Under the pieces are notes generated by a model, which ran no database searches, was not told the DNA's origin, and saw only the letters and a list, made by a program, of their open reading frames with translations. Positions 1 to 6,126 of a stretch of 6,126 nucleotides of DNA are shown here, piece after piece; the first letter of the stretch is position 1, and every line of letters begins with the position of its first letter. The position numbers and the translations under genes are program-made. The stretch comes from DATKEH01 sp035546355 (GTDB lineage Bacteria; Acidobacteriota; Thermoanaerobaculia; Multivoradales; JAIOJS01): assembly GCA_035546355.1 (NCBI GenBank), contig DATKEH010000202.1, positions 1-6,126 of the forward strand. The letters run 5' to 3'.

Positions 1-2244
1 ACCGGCAGCGACCAGCGCCATCCCCCGGCGCAGCACCAGGTCGAGGACGCTCGCCCCTGGCGCCCCCAGCGCCCGACGGACGCCGATCTCCCGCCGGCGC
101 TGCGCCACCGAGAAGGCGACGACGCCGTACATCCCGACCGCACCGAGGCCGAGGGACAGCGCGGCGAAGACGCTCAACAGCAGTCTGGTGAAGCGCGGTT
201 GCGCCAGCGCTTCCGCCACCACCGCTTCCATGGGACGGATCTCGGCCACCGCCATCCGCGGGTCGATCTCCCGCAGCCGCTGGCGCAGCGCCGCCGCCAC
301 CGCGGCCGGCTCCCCTGCCACCTCGACGGCCAGGTGCATGGCGCGCTGCCGGAACCCGGGCTGGCCGTGCACCGCGTAGAAGCGCGGCTTGACCTCGTCG
401 GTCAGCGAGTTGATGCGGGTGTCGGCGACCACCCCCACCACCGTCCGCGGCGCTCCCGCGATCCCGACCTGGCGGCCGAGCGGGTCGCGGCCGGCGAAGT
501 AGCGGGAGACGAAGCTCTCGTTGACCACCACCACCGGCGGCGCCTCGGGCGTGTCCCGCGCGTCGGGCAGGCGCCCGGCCACCCGGCGCACGTCGAGGGC
601 CGCGAAGTAGCCGGGGGAGACCACCTGCCATTCGGCGGAGGTCGTCTGGCCGGGCTCGGGAGCGTGGCCCTCGACGTGGATCCCCATGTCGCCGATCTCA
701 CCCCCCAGCGGCAGCTGGCGCACCAGCCCGGCCGCCGCCACGCCGGGGATCTCCGCCGCCCGCCGCACTACCTCGCCGTAGAAGGCGGCGACGTCGGCTC
801 CCTCGGGGTAGCGGGAGGAGGGGCTCGACAGTCCGGTGGTGAGGACCCCGGCGGCGTCGAACCCGGGGTCGATGGCGAGCAGCCGGTCGACGCTGCGGAT
901 CATCAGGCTGGCGGCCGCCGCCGCCACCACCGTCAGGGCGATCTCGGCCACCACCAGCAGCTGCCGGCCGCGGCTGTGGCCGGCGCCGCCATCGGCGCGG
1001 CCAGCCGCCTGCAGCGGCACCGCCGGGTCCACCCTCACCGCCTGCAGCGCCGACACCAGCCCCACGGCGGTGGCGGTGAGCAGGCCGGCTGCCACTGCGA
1101 AGCCGAGGGCCGCGAAGTCGAGATCCAGGGTGTCGAGGCGCGGCAACGAGGCCGGCGCGGTGGCGCGCACCAGGGCCACCCCGACCCGCGCCAGGCCGAG
1201 CCCCAGGGCGGCAGCAGCGAGCCCCAGCAACAGCCCCTCGGCGAGCAGCTGGCGGGCCAACCGCCAGTGCCCGGCGCCGAGCGCGCTGCGCACCGCCACC
1301 TCGCCGCGGCGCCGCTCGCCGCGCACCAGCAGCAGCCCGGCGACGTTGGCGCAGGCGATCAGCAGCACCAGCCCGCCGGCGGCGAGCAGCACCCGCAGCG
1401 CCGGGGCGAGCTCGCCGGTGACCTGCTGCGGCAACGGCACCACGGTGGCGCGGAACCGCCAGTCCGGCGGGTAGACCCCCTCGGCCTCCAGGCGCTCGAC
1501 CAGGGCCGCGAGCTCGGCGTCGGCGCTGGCGACGGTGGCCCCCGGCGCCAACCGCGCCACGGCGTAGAAAGTGTGGGCGCCGCCATTGGGGGAGAAGCCG
1601 GGGCCCGGGACCGCCTCCCACTCCACGGGGTCGACCGCCAGCGGCAGCCACAGGCGGGTGGGCTCGGCGGCGCCGTAGTCGAGCGGCATGCGGAAGCCGG
1701 CGGGCAGCACCCCGACCACGCGCAGCGGCCGGTCGTCCACCTCGACCGTACGGCCGACCACCGCCGGGTCGCCGGCGAAGCGCCGCTGCCACAGCTCGTG
1801 CGAGAGGATGGCGACAGCCTCGCCCCCGGGCTCGTCCTCCTCGGCCAGGAAGCCGCGGCCGAGGATCGGCGCCACGCCGAGCGCCGGCAGGACGTCGCGG
1901 GAGATTGCCGCCGCCACCACCCGCTCGGGATCCTCGGCGCCTCCCACGGTGCGGGCCAGCGGAGCGTAGAACACTCCGATGCGGGCGAAGGAGGGGATCT
2001 CCTCCCGGTACGCCTCGAACTCGTCCCACGACACCCAGGTCTGGGGGAAGCCCTCCCACGAGCTCCACACCATCACCGCCCGCTCGGGGTCCTCGTAGGG
2101 CAGCGGCGCCAGCAGCGTGCTGTCGACGACGCTGAACACCGCGGTCACCGCACCGATGCCCAGGGCCAGGGTGAGGACGGCGGTGGCGGTGAACGCCGGG
2201 CTCCTGGCGAGGGCGCGGGCGGCGAGTCGGAGGTCGTGGATCAT
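1..2244 (-). CDS. ADOP-family duplicated MacB/FtsX ABC transporter permease (3' end cut by window)
   Basis: Inner-membrane permease; 748 codons run unbroken from ATG 2244 to position 1, with no stop reached. The N-terminus, MIHDLRLAARALARSPAFTA, is the canonical ADOP/MacB start (DLR-x-A-x-R-x-L-x-x-SP-x-FT). TM1 is ~18-40. The first MacB-like periplasmic core is ~45-275, with VVGVLPAGF at 176-184. TM2-4 form the first FtsX module (~283-307 with CANVAGLLL, ~332-358, ~376-400), with coupling motif RRRGEVAVRSALGAG at 311-324 and a closing VRVDP. TM5 is ~428-449. The second core is ~455-685, with SPGYFAALDV, NESFVSRYF and VVGVVADTR (602-610). TM6 is ~686-712, followed by RRREIGVRRALGA (716-728). 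Compared with the neighbouring paralogues about 60-65 residues (the last two TM helices) are missing beyond the left edge, predicting ~810 residues in all. The start is chosen from the family N-terminus and the GAGGAG eight bases upstream. It is the most canonical of the three. Substrate is unknown; energy must come from an ATPase not encoded here. Confidence 0.93.
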   Translation of the reverse strand, partial: MIHDLRLAARALARSPAFTATAVLTLALGIGAVTAVFSVVDSTLLAPLPYEDPERAVMVWSSWEGFPQTWVSWDEFEAYREEIPSFARIGVFYAPLARTVGGAEDPERVVAAAISRDVLPALGVAPILGRGFLAEEDEPGGEAVAILSHELWQRRFAGDPAVVGRTVEVDDRPLRVVGVLPAGFRMPLDYGAAEPTRLWLPLAVDPVEWEAVPGPGFSPNGGAHTFYAVARLAPGATVASADAELAALVERLEAEGVYPPDWRFRATVVPLPQQVTGELAPALRVLLAAGGLVLLIACANVAGLLLVRGERRRGEVAVRSALGAGHWRLARQLLAEGLLLGLAAAALGLGLARVGVALVRATAPASLPRLDTLDLDFAALGFAVAAGLLTATAVGLVSALQAVRVDPAVPLQAAGRADGGAGHSRGRQLLVVAEIALTVVAAAAASLMIRSVDRLLAIDPGFDAAGVLTTGLSSPSSRYPEGADVAAFYGEVVRRAAEIPGVAAAGLVRQLPLGGEIGDMGIHVEGHAPEPGQTTSAEWQVVSPGYFAALDVRRVAGRLPDARDTPEAPPVVVVNESFVSRYFAGRDPLGRQVGIAGAPRTVVGVVADTRINSLTDEVKPRFYAVHGQPGFRQRAMHLAVEVAGEPAAVAAALRQRLREIDPRMAVAEIRPMEAVVAEALAQPRFTRLLLSVFAALSLGLGAVGMYGVVAFSVAQRRREIGVRRALGAPGASVLDLVLRRGMALVAAG

Positions 2245-2252
2245 CGCGTCGG

Positions 2253-2258
2253 CTCCTC
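2253..2258 (-). promoter_or_regulatory. Ribosome binding site of the third permease gene
   Basis: GAGGAG read on the minus strand lies eight bases before ATG 2244. It sits in the only intergenic gap of the window, the 21 bases between the TGA at 2268-2266 and the ATG. It supports ATG 2244 over the ATG at 2269 that overlaps the previous stop, because the frame from 2269 does not encode the permease. Confidence 0.75.
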
Positions 2259-2265
2259 GCAGGCG

Positions 2266-4683
2266 TCATTCGTCGCGTAGGGCGGCCATCGGGTCGAGCC
2301 GCGCCGCCCGCGCCGCCGGCGCCCAGGCGCCGAGGGCGGCGACGGCGACCAGCGCAGCGGCGGCCAGCGCCAAGGAGAGCGGGTCGCGGCTCGACATCCC
2401 GTAGACGAAAGCGTCGAGCGCCCGGGCCAGCGGCCAGGCCATCGCCGCTCCCGCCGCCACGCCGGCGCCGGCCAGCACGGCGCCGCGGGCCACCACGTCC
2501 CGGCGCACCCGCGCGGGGGAGGCGCCCAGCGCCTTGCGCACCCCGATCTCCGACCGCCGCCCCTCCACCGCCGCGGCGAGCAGGGCGAAGACGCCGATGC
2601 CGGTGATCCCCAGGGCGCCGGCCGCGAACATCCCCAGCAGCAGGGGAGCGAAGCGCGACTCGCGGTAGCGCTCGCCCAGCCAGTACTCGACGCTCCCCAC
2701 CCAGTCGAGGGCGGAGGCTGGGGCGAGCGCGCCCACCCGTCGCCCCAACTCCTCGGCCATCGCCCCGGGGTCTCGCCCGGTGGCCACCATGAAGGTGACG
2801 TAGCGCAGCGGCGAGCGGCCCAGCGGCAGGTACAGCTCGTAGCGGTGCGCCTCGTCCTCCTGGGCGCCGCCGAGCCGGGTGTCGGCGACCACCCCGACCA
2901 CCCGCGCCGGGCCGTCCGAGACCTGCAGCTCCCGGCCGAGCGCACGCTCCACCCCGCCGAGCCGCTCGGCCAGGGAGCGCGACACCACCGCCACCGCCCC
3001 CTGCTCTTCCCCGGCGCGAAAGACCCGCCCCGAGAGCGTCGGGATCTCGAGCACGTCGAACAGCGCGCCCTCGGTGGCGAAGAGGCCCACCCGCAGCCCC
3101 CGCTCCTCGAGGTCGGCGGGCATCCCCGACCAGCGCACCGCCTCCTCCACCGGGCTCCAGATGGGGATGGTCGGCCACATCATCGCCACCCCCTCGACCC
3201 CGGGGTGGGCCGCCACCTGGTCGCGCAGCCGCTGCAGGAAGGGCAGGGCCCCGTCACCCTCCGGCACCTCCTCCGGGCCGAGGAAGAGCGCCACCCGCAG
3301 CATCCCTTCGGTGCGGAAGCCCAGGTCGTCGGCGAGCAGCGTGGCGTAGGAGCGCAGCATCACCATGGAGGCGAACACCAGCACCGTGGTCAGCGCCACC
3401 TCGGCCAGCACCAGCGCCGCCCAGCCGCGGCGGGCGCGGCGCGAGGCGGTGCCGCCGCGCGCCTGATCCTTCAGCACGCTGCCGGGGTCGGTGCGGGCCT
3501 CGGCCAGTGCCGGCGCCGCGGCGGCGAGCAGCGCCGCCAGCGCCAGCACCGCCGCCACCGCCAGCAGCGCCACCGGGTCGGGCCGCAGGGTCACGTAGTC
3601 GGGCAGCACGACGGTGGCGCGCTCGAGCACCGCCGGCAGCAGCAGCTGCCCCAGCGCGAAGCCGAGGGCGCCGCCGACCAGCGCCAGCGCCGCCGCCTCG
3701 AGCAGCGCCCGCCGCACCAGGCTCGCCGCCGACGCGCCCAGGGCCCGTTGCACCGCCCGCTCACGCCGCCGCCCGAGGGCGTGTGCCAGCAGCAGCGCCG
3801 CGACGTTGAGCGCCGCCACCAGCAGCAAGCCCGCCGCGGCGGCGAGCAGCAGGAAGCTGCCGCGGCGCAGCGTCGAGCGCCAGTTCTCCGCCAGCGGCTC
3901 GAGGACCAGCTGCCGCCCGCCCTGCGCCTCGGGGTGCTCCCGCGCCAGGCGCTCGGCCAGCGCCGCGAGCTCCCCGGCAGCCGCCGCCCTCCCGGTCCCC
4001 GGCCGCAGGCGGCCGATGCCCCACAGGCCACCGACGTCCCAGCGCGCGCGGCGTTCGGCGGAGACGTAGTGGTCGATGGGCAGCCACAGCTCGATCTCGC
4101 CGGCGTCGTCCTCGACGGTGCCGGTGAAGCCGGCGGGCAGCACGCCGACGACCTCGAAAACGCCGTCCTGGGTGCGCAGGGTGCGGCCGACGACCCCCGG
4201 GTCGTAGCCGAAGAAGGGGCCCCAGGCGGCGTGGCTGATGACGATCACCCCCCGGTGCGCCGGGTCGTACTCGGCCGGCGAGAAGAGGCGACCGACGAGC
4301 GGTTCGAGCCCGAGGAGGTCGAAGTATCCCGGCGTCACCGCCTCCCCCTCGACCCGCCGCCCCCCCTGATCGCCGCCGAACGCCAGCATCCGCAGCCGCG
4401 CCGTCGCCTCGAAGGCGTCGAAGCCCGCCATCCCCTGGCGCAGCGCGCGCGTCAGCGGGTAGGACAGCTCGATCCGCTGCCGGTCGACCCCCTCGGCGCG
4501 CCACACCCGCACCAGCCGCTCGGCCTCTGGAAAGGGGAGCGGCCGCAGCAGCGCCCCCCGCACCAGGGTGATCATGCCGCTCACCGCCGCCGTGCCGAGC
4601 GCCAGGCAGAGCACCGCGGCCACGGCCAGGCGGCGGGAACGCCAGAGGCCACGGAGGGAGGCGAGGAGCTCGAGGCGGCTCAC
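2266..4683 (-). CDS. ADOP-family duplicated MacB/FtsX ABC transporter permease (complete, diverged)
   Basis: A complete 805-residue integral inner-membrane permease, at the usual ADOP length. TM1 is ~18-40. The first MacB-like periplasmic core is ~45-272, with TPGYFDLLGLEPLVGRLF (117-134) and VVGVLPAGF (178-186). TM2-4 are ~275-302 (ALNVAALLL), ~327-352 and ~370-393, with coupling motif RRRERAVQRALGAS (305-318). TM5 is ~422-443, the second core ~450-675 with VVGVVADTR (595-603). TM6-8 are ~677-703, ~730-752 and ~768-790, with RRSEIGVRKALGAS (709-722). It ends LDPMAALRDE, the usual family C-terminus. The start is GTG 4683 because the family N-terminus begins there, GGAG lies six bases upstream, and the frame further up only overlaps the preceding gene. 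GTG overlaps the upstream stop as GTGA, implying translational coupling. Compared with the next gene, the DLR...SPxFT N-terminal signature is missing and the N-E-S-F-V-x-R-Y-F stretch is replaced by SRSLAERLGG. The substrate is unknown and no ATPase domain is present. Confidence 0.95.
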   Translation of the reverse strand: MSRLELLASLRGLWRSRRLAVAAVLCLALGTAAVSGMITLVRGALLRPLPFPEAERLVRVWRAEGVDRQRIELSYPLTRALRQGMAGFDAFEATARLRMLAFGGDQGGRRVEGEAVTPGYFDLLGLEPLVGRLFSPAEYDPAHRGVIVISHAAWGPFFGYDPGVVGRTLRTQDGVFEVVGVLPAGFTGTVEDDAGEIELWLPIDHYVSAERRARWDVGGLWGIGRLRPGTGRAAAAGELAALAERLAREHPEAQGGRQLVLEPLAENWRSTLRRGSFLLLAAAAGLLLVAALNVAALLLAHALGRRRERAVQRALGASAASLVRRALLEAAALALVGGALGFALGQLLLPAVLERATVVLPDYVTLRPDPVALLAVAAVLALAALLAAAAPALAEARTDPGSVLKDQARGGTASRRARRGWAALVLAEVALTTVLVFASMVMLRSYATLLADDLGFRTEGMLRVALFLGPEEVPEGDGALPFLQRLRDQVAAHPGVEGVAMMWPTIPIWSPVEEAVRWSGMPADLEERGLRVGLFATEGALFDVLEIPTLSGRVFRAGEEQGAVAVVSRSLAERLGGVERALGRELQVSDGPARVVGVVADTRLGGAQEDEAHRYELYLPLGRSPLRYVTFMVATGRDPGAMAEELGRRVGALAPASALDWVGSVEYWLGERYRESRFAPLLLGMFAAGALGITGIGVFALLAAAVEGRRSEIGVRKALGASPARVRRDVVARGAVLAGAGVAAGAAMAWPLARALDAFVYGMSSRDPLSLALAAAALVAVAALGAWAPAARAARLDPMAALRDE
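4680..4683 (-). other. Four-base GTGA stop/start overlap
   Basis: On the minus strand the GTG start of the middle permease (4683-4681) shares bases with the TGA stop of the upstream permease (4682-4680). Overlaps of this form usually mean one mRNA and coupled translation, with ribosomes ending the first gene restarting on the second. Confidence 0.85.
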
Positions 4684-6126
4684 GCCTCGCTCCGCAGGAT
4701 CGCCGCCGGATCGACCCGCGCCGCCCGCCGCGCCGGCAGCCAGCCGGCCACCGCGCCGGCCGCCACCAGCACCGAGGCGGCGAGGGTGTAGGTGAGGGGA
4801 TCGGCCGGCGAGACCCCGTACAGCAGGCCGCGCAGCAGCCGCGACACTGCGACGGCGGCGACCAGTCCCGCCACCAGACCGTAGCCGAGCGGCCGCAGCG
4901 CGCGCCCGAGCACCTGCCATTGCAGGCGCCGCGGCGAGGCCCCCACCGCCAGACGCACCGCCATCTCGCGCAGCCGCTGCGCCACGCCGTAGGCGATGAC
5001 GCCGTAGATGCCCGACAGCGATAGCAGCAGCGCGAGCAGCGCGAAGGCGCCCGACAGCCAGGCGCCGTTCTCGGCCGGCGTGAAGGCCGGCGCCAGGTGC
5101 GCCCGCAGCGTCCCGAGGCCGAGCACCGGCAGCCGCGGGTCGAGCTCTCGTACCGCCTGCCGCAGCGCCGGCGCCACGGCGGCGGCGGCGCCCTGGTGGC
5201 GCACCACGAAGTAGACCTTGGAGCGCGGGTTGCGGCGCAGGTCGAAGTACAGCGCCGGCGAGGAGGCCTCGCCCAGCCAGCTCAGCTTGACGTCGGCGGC
5301 GACGCCGACCACCTCGACCACCTCGCCGCGCCCCCCGGCCAGACCGATCCGCCGCCCCACCGCCTCCTCCCCCGGCCACAGCGCCGCGGCGAGCGAGGCG
5401 CTGATCACCGCCGCTTCCGTCTCCCGCTCGAGGTCCGCGGTGGCGAGGCCGCGGCCGGCGAGCAGCGGCACCTCCATCTGCGCGAAGTAGCCCTCCTCCA
5501 CCCTCTGGTAGTAGGCGGTCACCTGTTCCTCGGGGGCGGCGGCGCTGCCGGCGGGGGCCACCGGGGTCGAGGAGCTGTTGCCGTCGAGCGGCAGGTCGTC
5601 GGCCCAGGTGACGCCTGCGACCGTGGGCAGCTCGCGGATCCGCCGCGCGAGCCGCTCCTGCAGGGCCGCCGCCGCCTCCTCGGAGTAACCCTGCAACCCC
5701 GGGTCGATCGCGAAGACCAGCGCCTCGTCGGCGCGGAATCCCAGGTCGAGCTGCTGCGCCTGCGCCAGGCTGCGCAGGAACAGCCCCGCCGCCACCAGCA
5801 CCACCACGCTGAGCGCCACCTGGGCCGCCACCAGGGCCTGGCGCAGGCCGCCGCGACCGCCCACCCCGGCGCCAGCCCCCGCCTTCAACTCGCCGGCGGG
5901 ATCGGCGGCGGCGGCCCGCCGCGCCGGCAGCAGGCCGAACACCACCACCGCCAGCAGCGACGCCGCGAAGGTGAAGGCGACCACTCGCCCGTCGAGGTGC
6001 GGATCGACGGCCAGGGCGAAGTCCAGGTCGGGAAGCAGGGCCGGGGCCAGCCGGCTGCCCCACCAGCCGATCAGCAGCCCACCGACCCCTCCGGCGCCCG
6101 CCAACAGCACGCTCTCCGCCAACAGC
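4680..6126 (-). CDS. ADOP-family duplicated MacB/FtsX ABC transporter permease (5' end cut by window)
   Basis: C-terminal 481 residues of a permease that enters from the right edge. The frame is open at 6125, and the visible sequence begins LLAESVLLAGAGG. This aligns with the interior of the first FtsX module of the other two proteins (LLEAAALALVGGALG, LLAEGLLLGLAAAALG), so about 325-335 residues lie outside. In visible numbering: the third TM of module one is ~4-30 and the fourth ~45-66, closing with LLPARRAAAADPAGELKAG. TM5 is ~97-118, and the second MacB-like periplasmic core ~125-352, with VEEGYFAQMEVPLLAGRGL, SASLAAALWP and VVGVAADVK (272-280). TM6 is ~354-380, with coupling motif LREMAVRLAVGAS (385-397). 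The last two TMs are ~408-428 and ~445-465, and it ends PARRAARVDPAAILRSEA. The TTG at 6122 is not a start, since family sequence continues through it. It is the first visible gene of the operon and ends inside the start codon of the next. Substrate and ATPase partner are unknown. Confidence 0.92.
   Translation of the reverse strand, partial: LLAESVLLAGAGGVGGLLIGWWGSRLAPALLPDLDFALAVDPHLDGRVVAFTFAASLLAVVVFGLLPARRAAAADPAGELKAGAGAGVGGRGGLRQALVAAQVALSVVVLVAAGLFLRSLAQAQQLDLGFRADEALVFAIDPGLQGYSEEAAAALQERLARRIRELPTVAGVTWADDLPLDGNSSSTPVAPAGSAAAPEEQVTAYYQRVEEGYFAQMEVPLLAGRGLATADLERETEAAVISASLAAALWPGEEAVGRRIGLAGGRGEVVEVVGVAADVKLSWLGEASSPALYFDLRRNPRSKVYFVVRHQGAAAAVAPALRQAVRELDPRLPVLGLGTLRAHLAPAFTPAENGAWLSGAFALLALLLSLSGIYGVIAYGVAQRLREMAVRLAVGASPRRLQWQVLGRALRPLGYGLVAGLVAAVAVSRLLRGLLYGVSPADPLTYTLAASVLVAAGAVAGWLPARRAARVDPAAILRSEA
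4690..4693 (-). promoter_or_regulatory. Ribosome binding site of the middle permease gene
   Basis: GGAG read on the minus strand lies six bases before GTG 4683, inside the last codons of the upstream permease. It supports the non-ATG start. A second purine run, GAGG, follows closer to the start (4688-4685) but is spaced too tightly to be the main site. Confidence 0.55.

Noticed and set aside
2267..2269. ATG overlapping the middle gene's stop (ATGA) as start of the last gene
   Set aside because: The frame from this ATG reads MTPARSRRDDPRPP..., an Arg/Pro-rich shadow. The permease frame starts at ATG 2244 with a good ribosome binding site.
199..2280. 693-codon open frame on the plus strand
   Set aside because: It is the codon-aligned antisense of the permease at 1-2244. 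Its translation is rich in His, Arg, Gly and Gln with no recognisable domain, as expected from reversed Val, Ala, Leu and Gly codons.
698..3178. 826-codon open frame on the minus strand
   Set aside because: Out of frame with both permeases that it covers; the translation is Gly/Arg/Ala low complexity and crosses a real gene boundary.
2845..4791. 648-codon open frame on the plus strand
   Set aside because: Antisense shadow of the middle permease with low-complexity H/Q/R/G-rich translation, no domain, and a GTG start without support.
4684..6063. Upstream extension of the middle permease frame, giving a 1265-residue protein
   Set aside because: This part is out of frame with the upstream permease and low-complexity. 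The family N-terminus and ribosome binding site place the start at GTG 4683.
6120..6122. TTG at 6122 as the start of the right-hand permease
   Set aside because: The frame stays open to the edge, and the residues there match the interior of a first FtsX module rather than an N-terminus. The gene is truncated by the window.
1..6126. Possible toxin, defence, CRISPR or mobile-element content
   Set aside because: All bases except a 21-base gap belong to three permease frames. No direct-repeat array, terminal inverted repeats, transposase or nuclease motif was seen.

Overview
The window is very G+C-rich (about three quarters G+C; 46 of the first 60 bases) and fully coding on the minus strand. It holds three consecutive paralogous genes, two of them cut by the window edges. 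Each encodes a large, internally duplicated MacB/FtsX-type ABC-transporter permease of the ADOP kind ('acidobacterial duplicated orphan permease'). In this architecture two copies of [TM helix - MacB periplasmic core domain - three-TM FtsX permease domain] are fused in one chain of about 800 residues. Tandem ADOP genes together with high G+C suggest Acidobacteriota (for example a Thermoanaerobaculia-like lineage) or a similar high-GC phylum such as Gemmatimonadota. That placement is inference from family distribution and composition, as no taxonomic marker is present.

Layout in transcription order, right to left: (1) 6126-4680, a permease lacking its N-terminal ~325-335 residues, which lie beyond the right edge; (2) 4683-2266, a complete 805-residue permease with a GTG start overlapping the previous stop as GTGA; (3) 2244-1, a permease whose first 748 residues are visible and whose last ~60-65 lie beyond the left edge. 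The only intergenic gap is 21 bases (2245-2265) and carries a GAGGAG ribosome binding site. The three genes therefore look like one polycistronic unit. Its promoter and any regulator (PadR-type regulators are common near ADOPs) must lie beyond position 6126. I see no promoter, terminator, RNA gene, mobile element or CRISPR inside.

No ATPase (ABC nucleotide-binding subunit) is encoded here, which is typical of ADOPs. Yet every visible FtsX module retains the charged coupling-loop motif (R-x-x-E-x-A/G-V-R-x-A-L/V-G-A-like) that in MacB-type transporters sits at the ATPase interface. The likely job is mechanotransmission or export across the inner membrane, using an ATPase made elsewhere; the substrate cannot be told from sequence.

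The third gene (1-2244) stays open to the left edge without a stop and is easily missed by a tool that demands a stop. Long open frames on the plus strand (199-2280 and 2845-4791) are codon-aligned antisense shadows caused by the composition. I did not find an evidently new system. The most notable point is a tight operon of three ADOP paralogues whose middle member is diverged.
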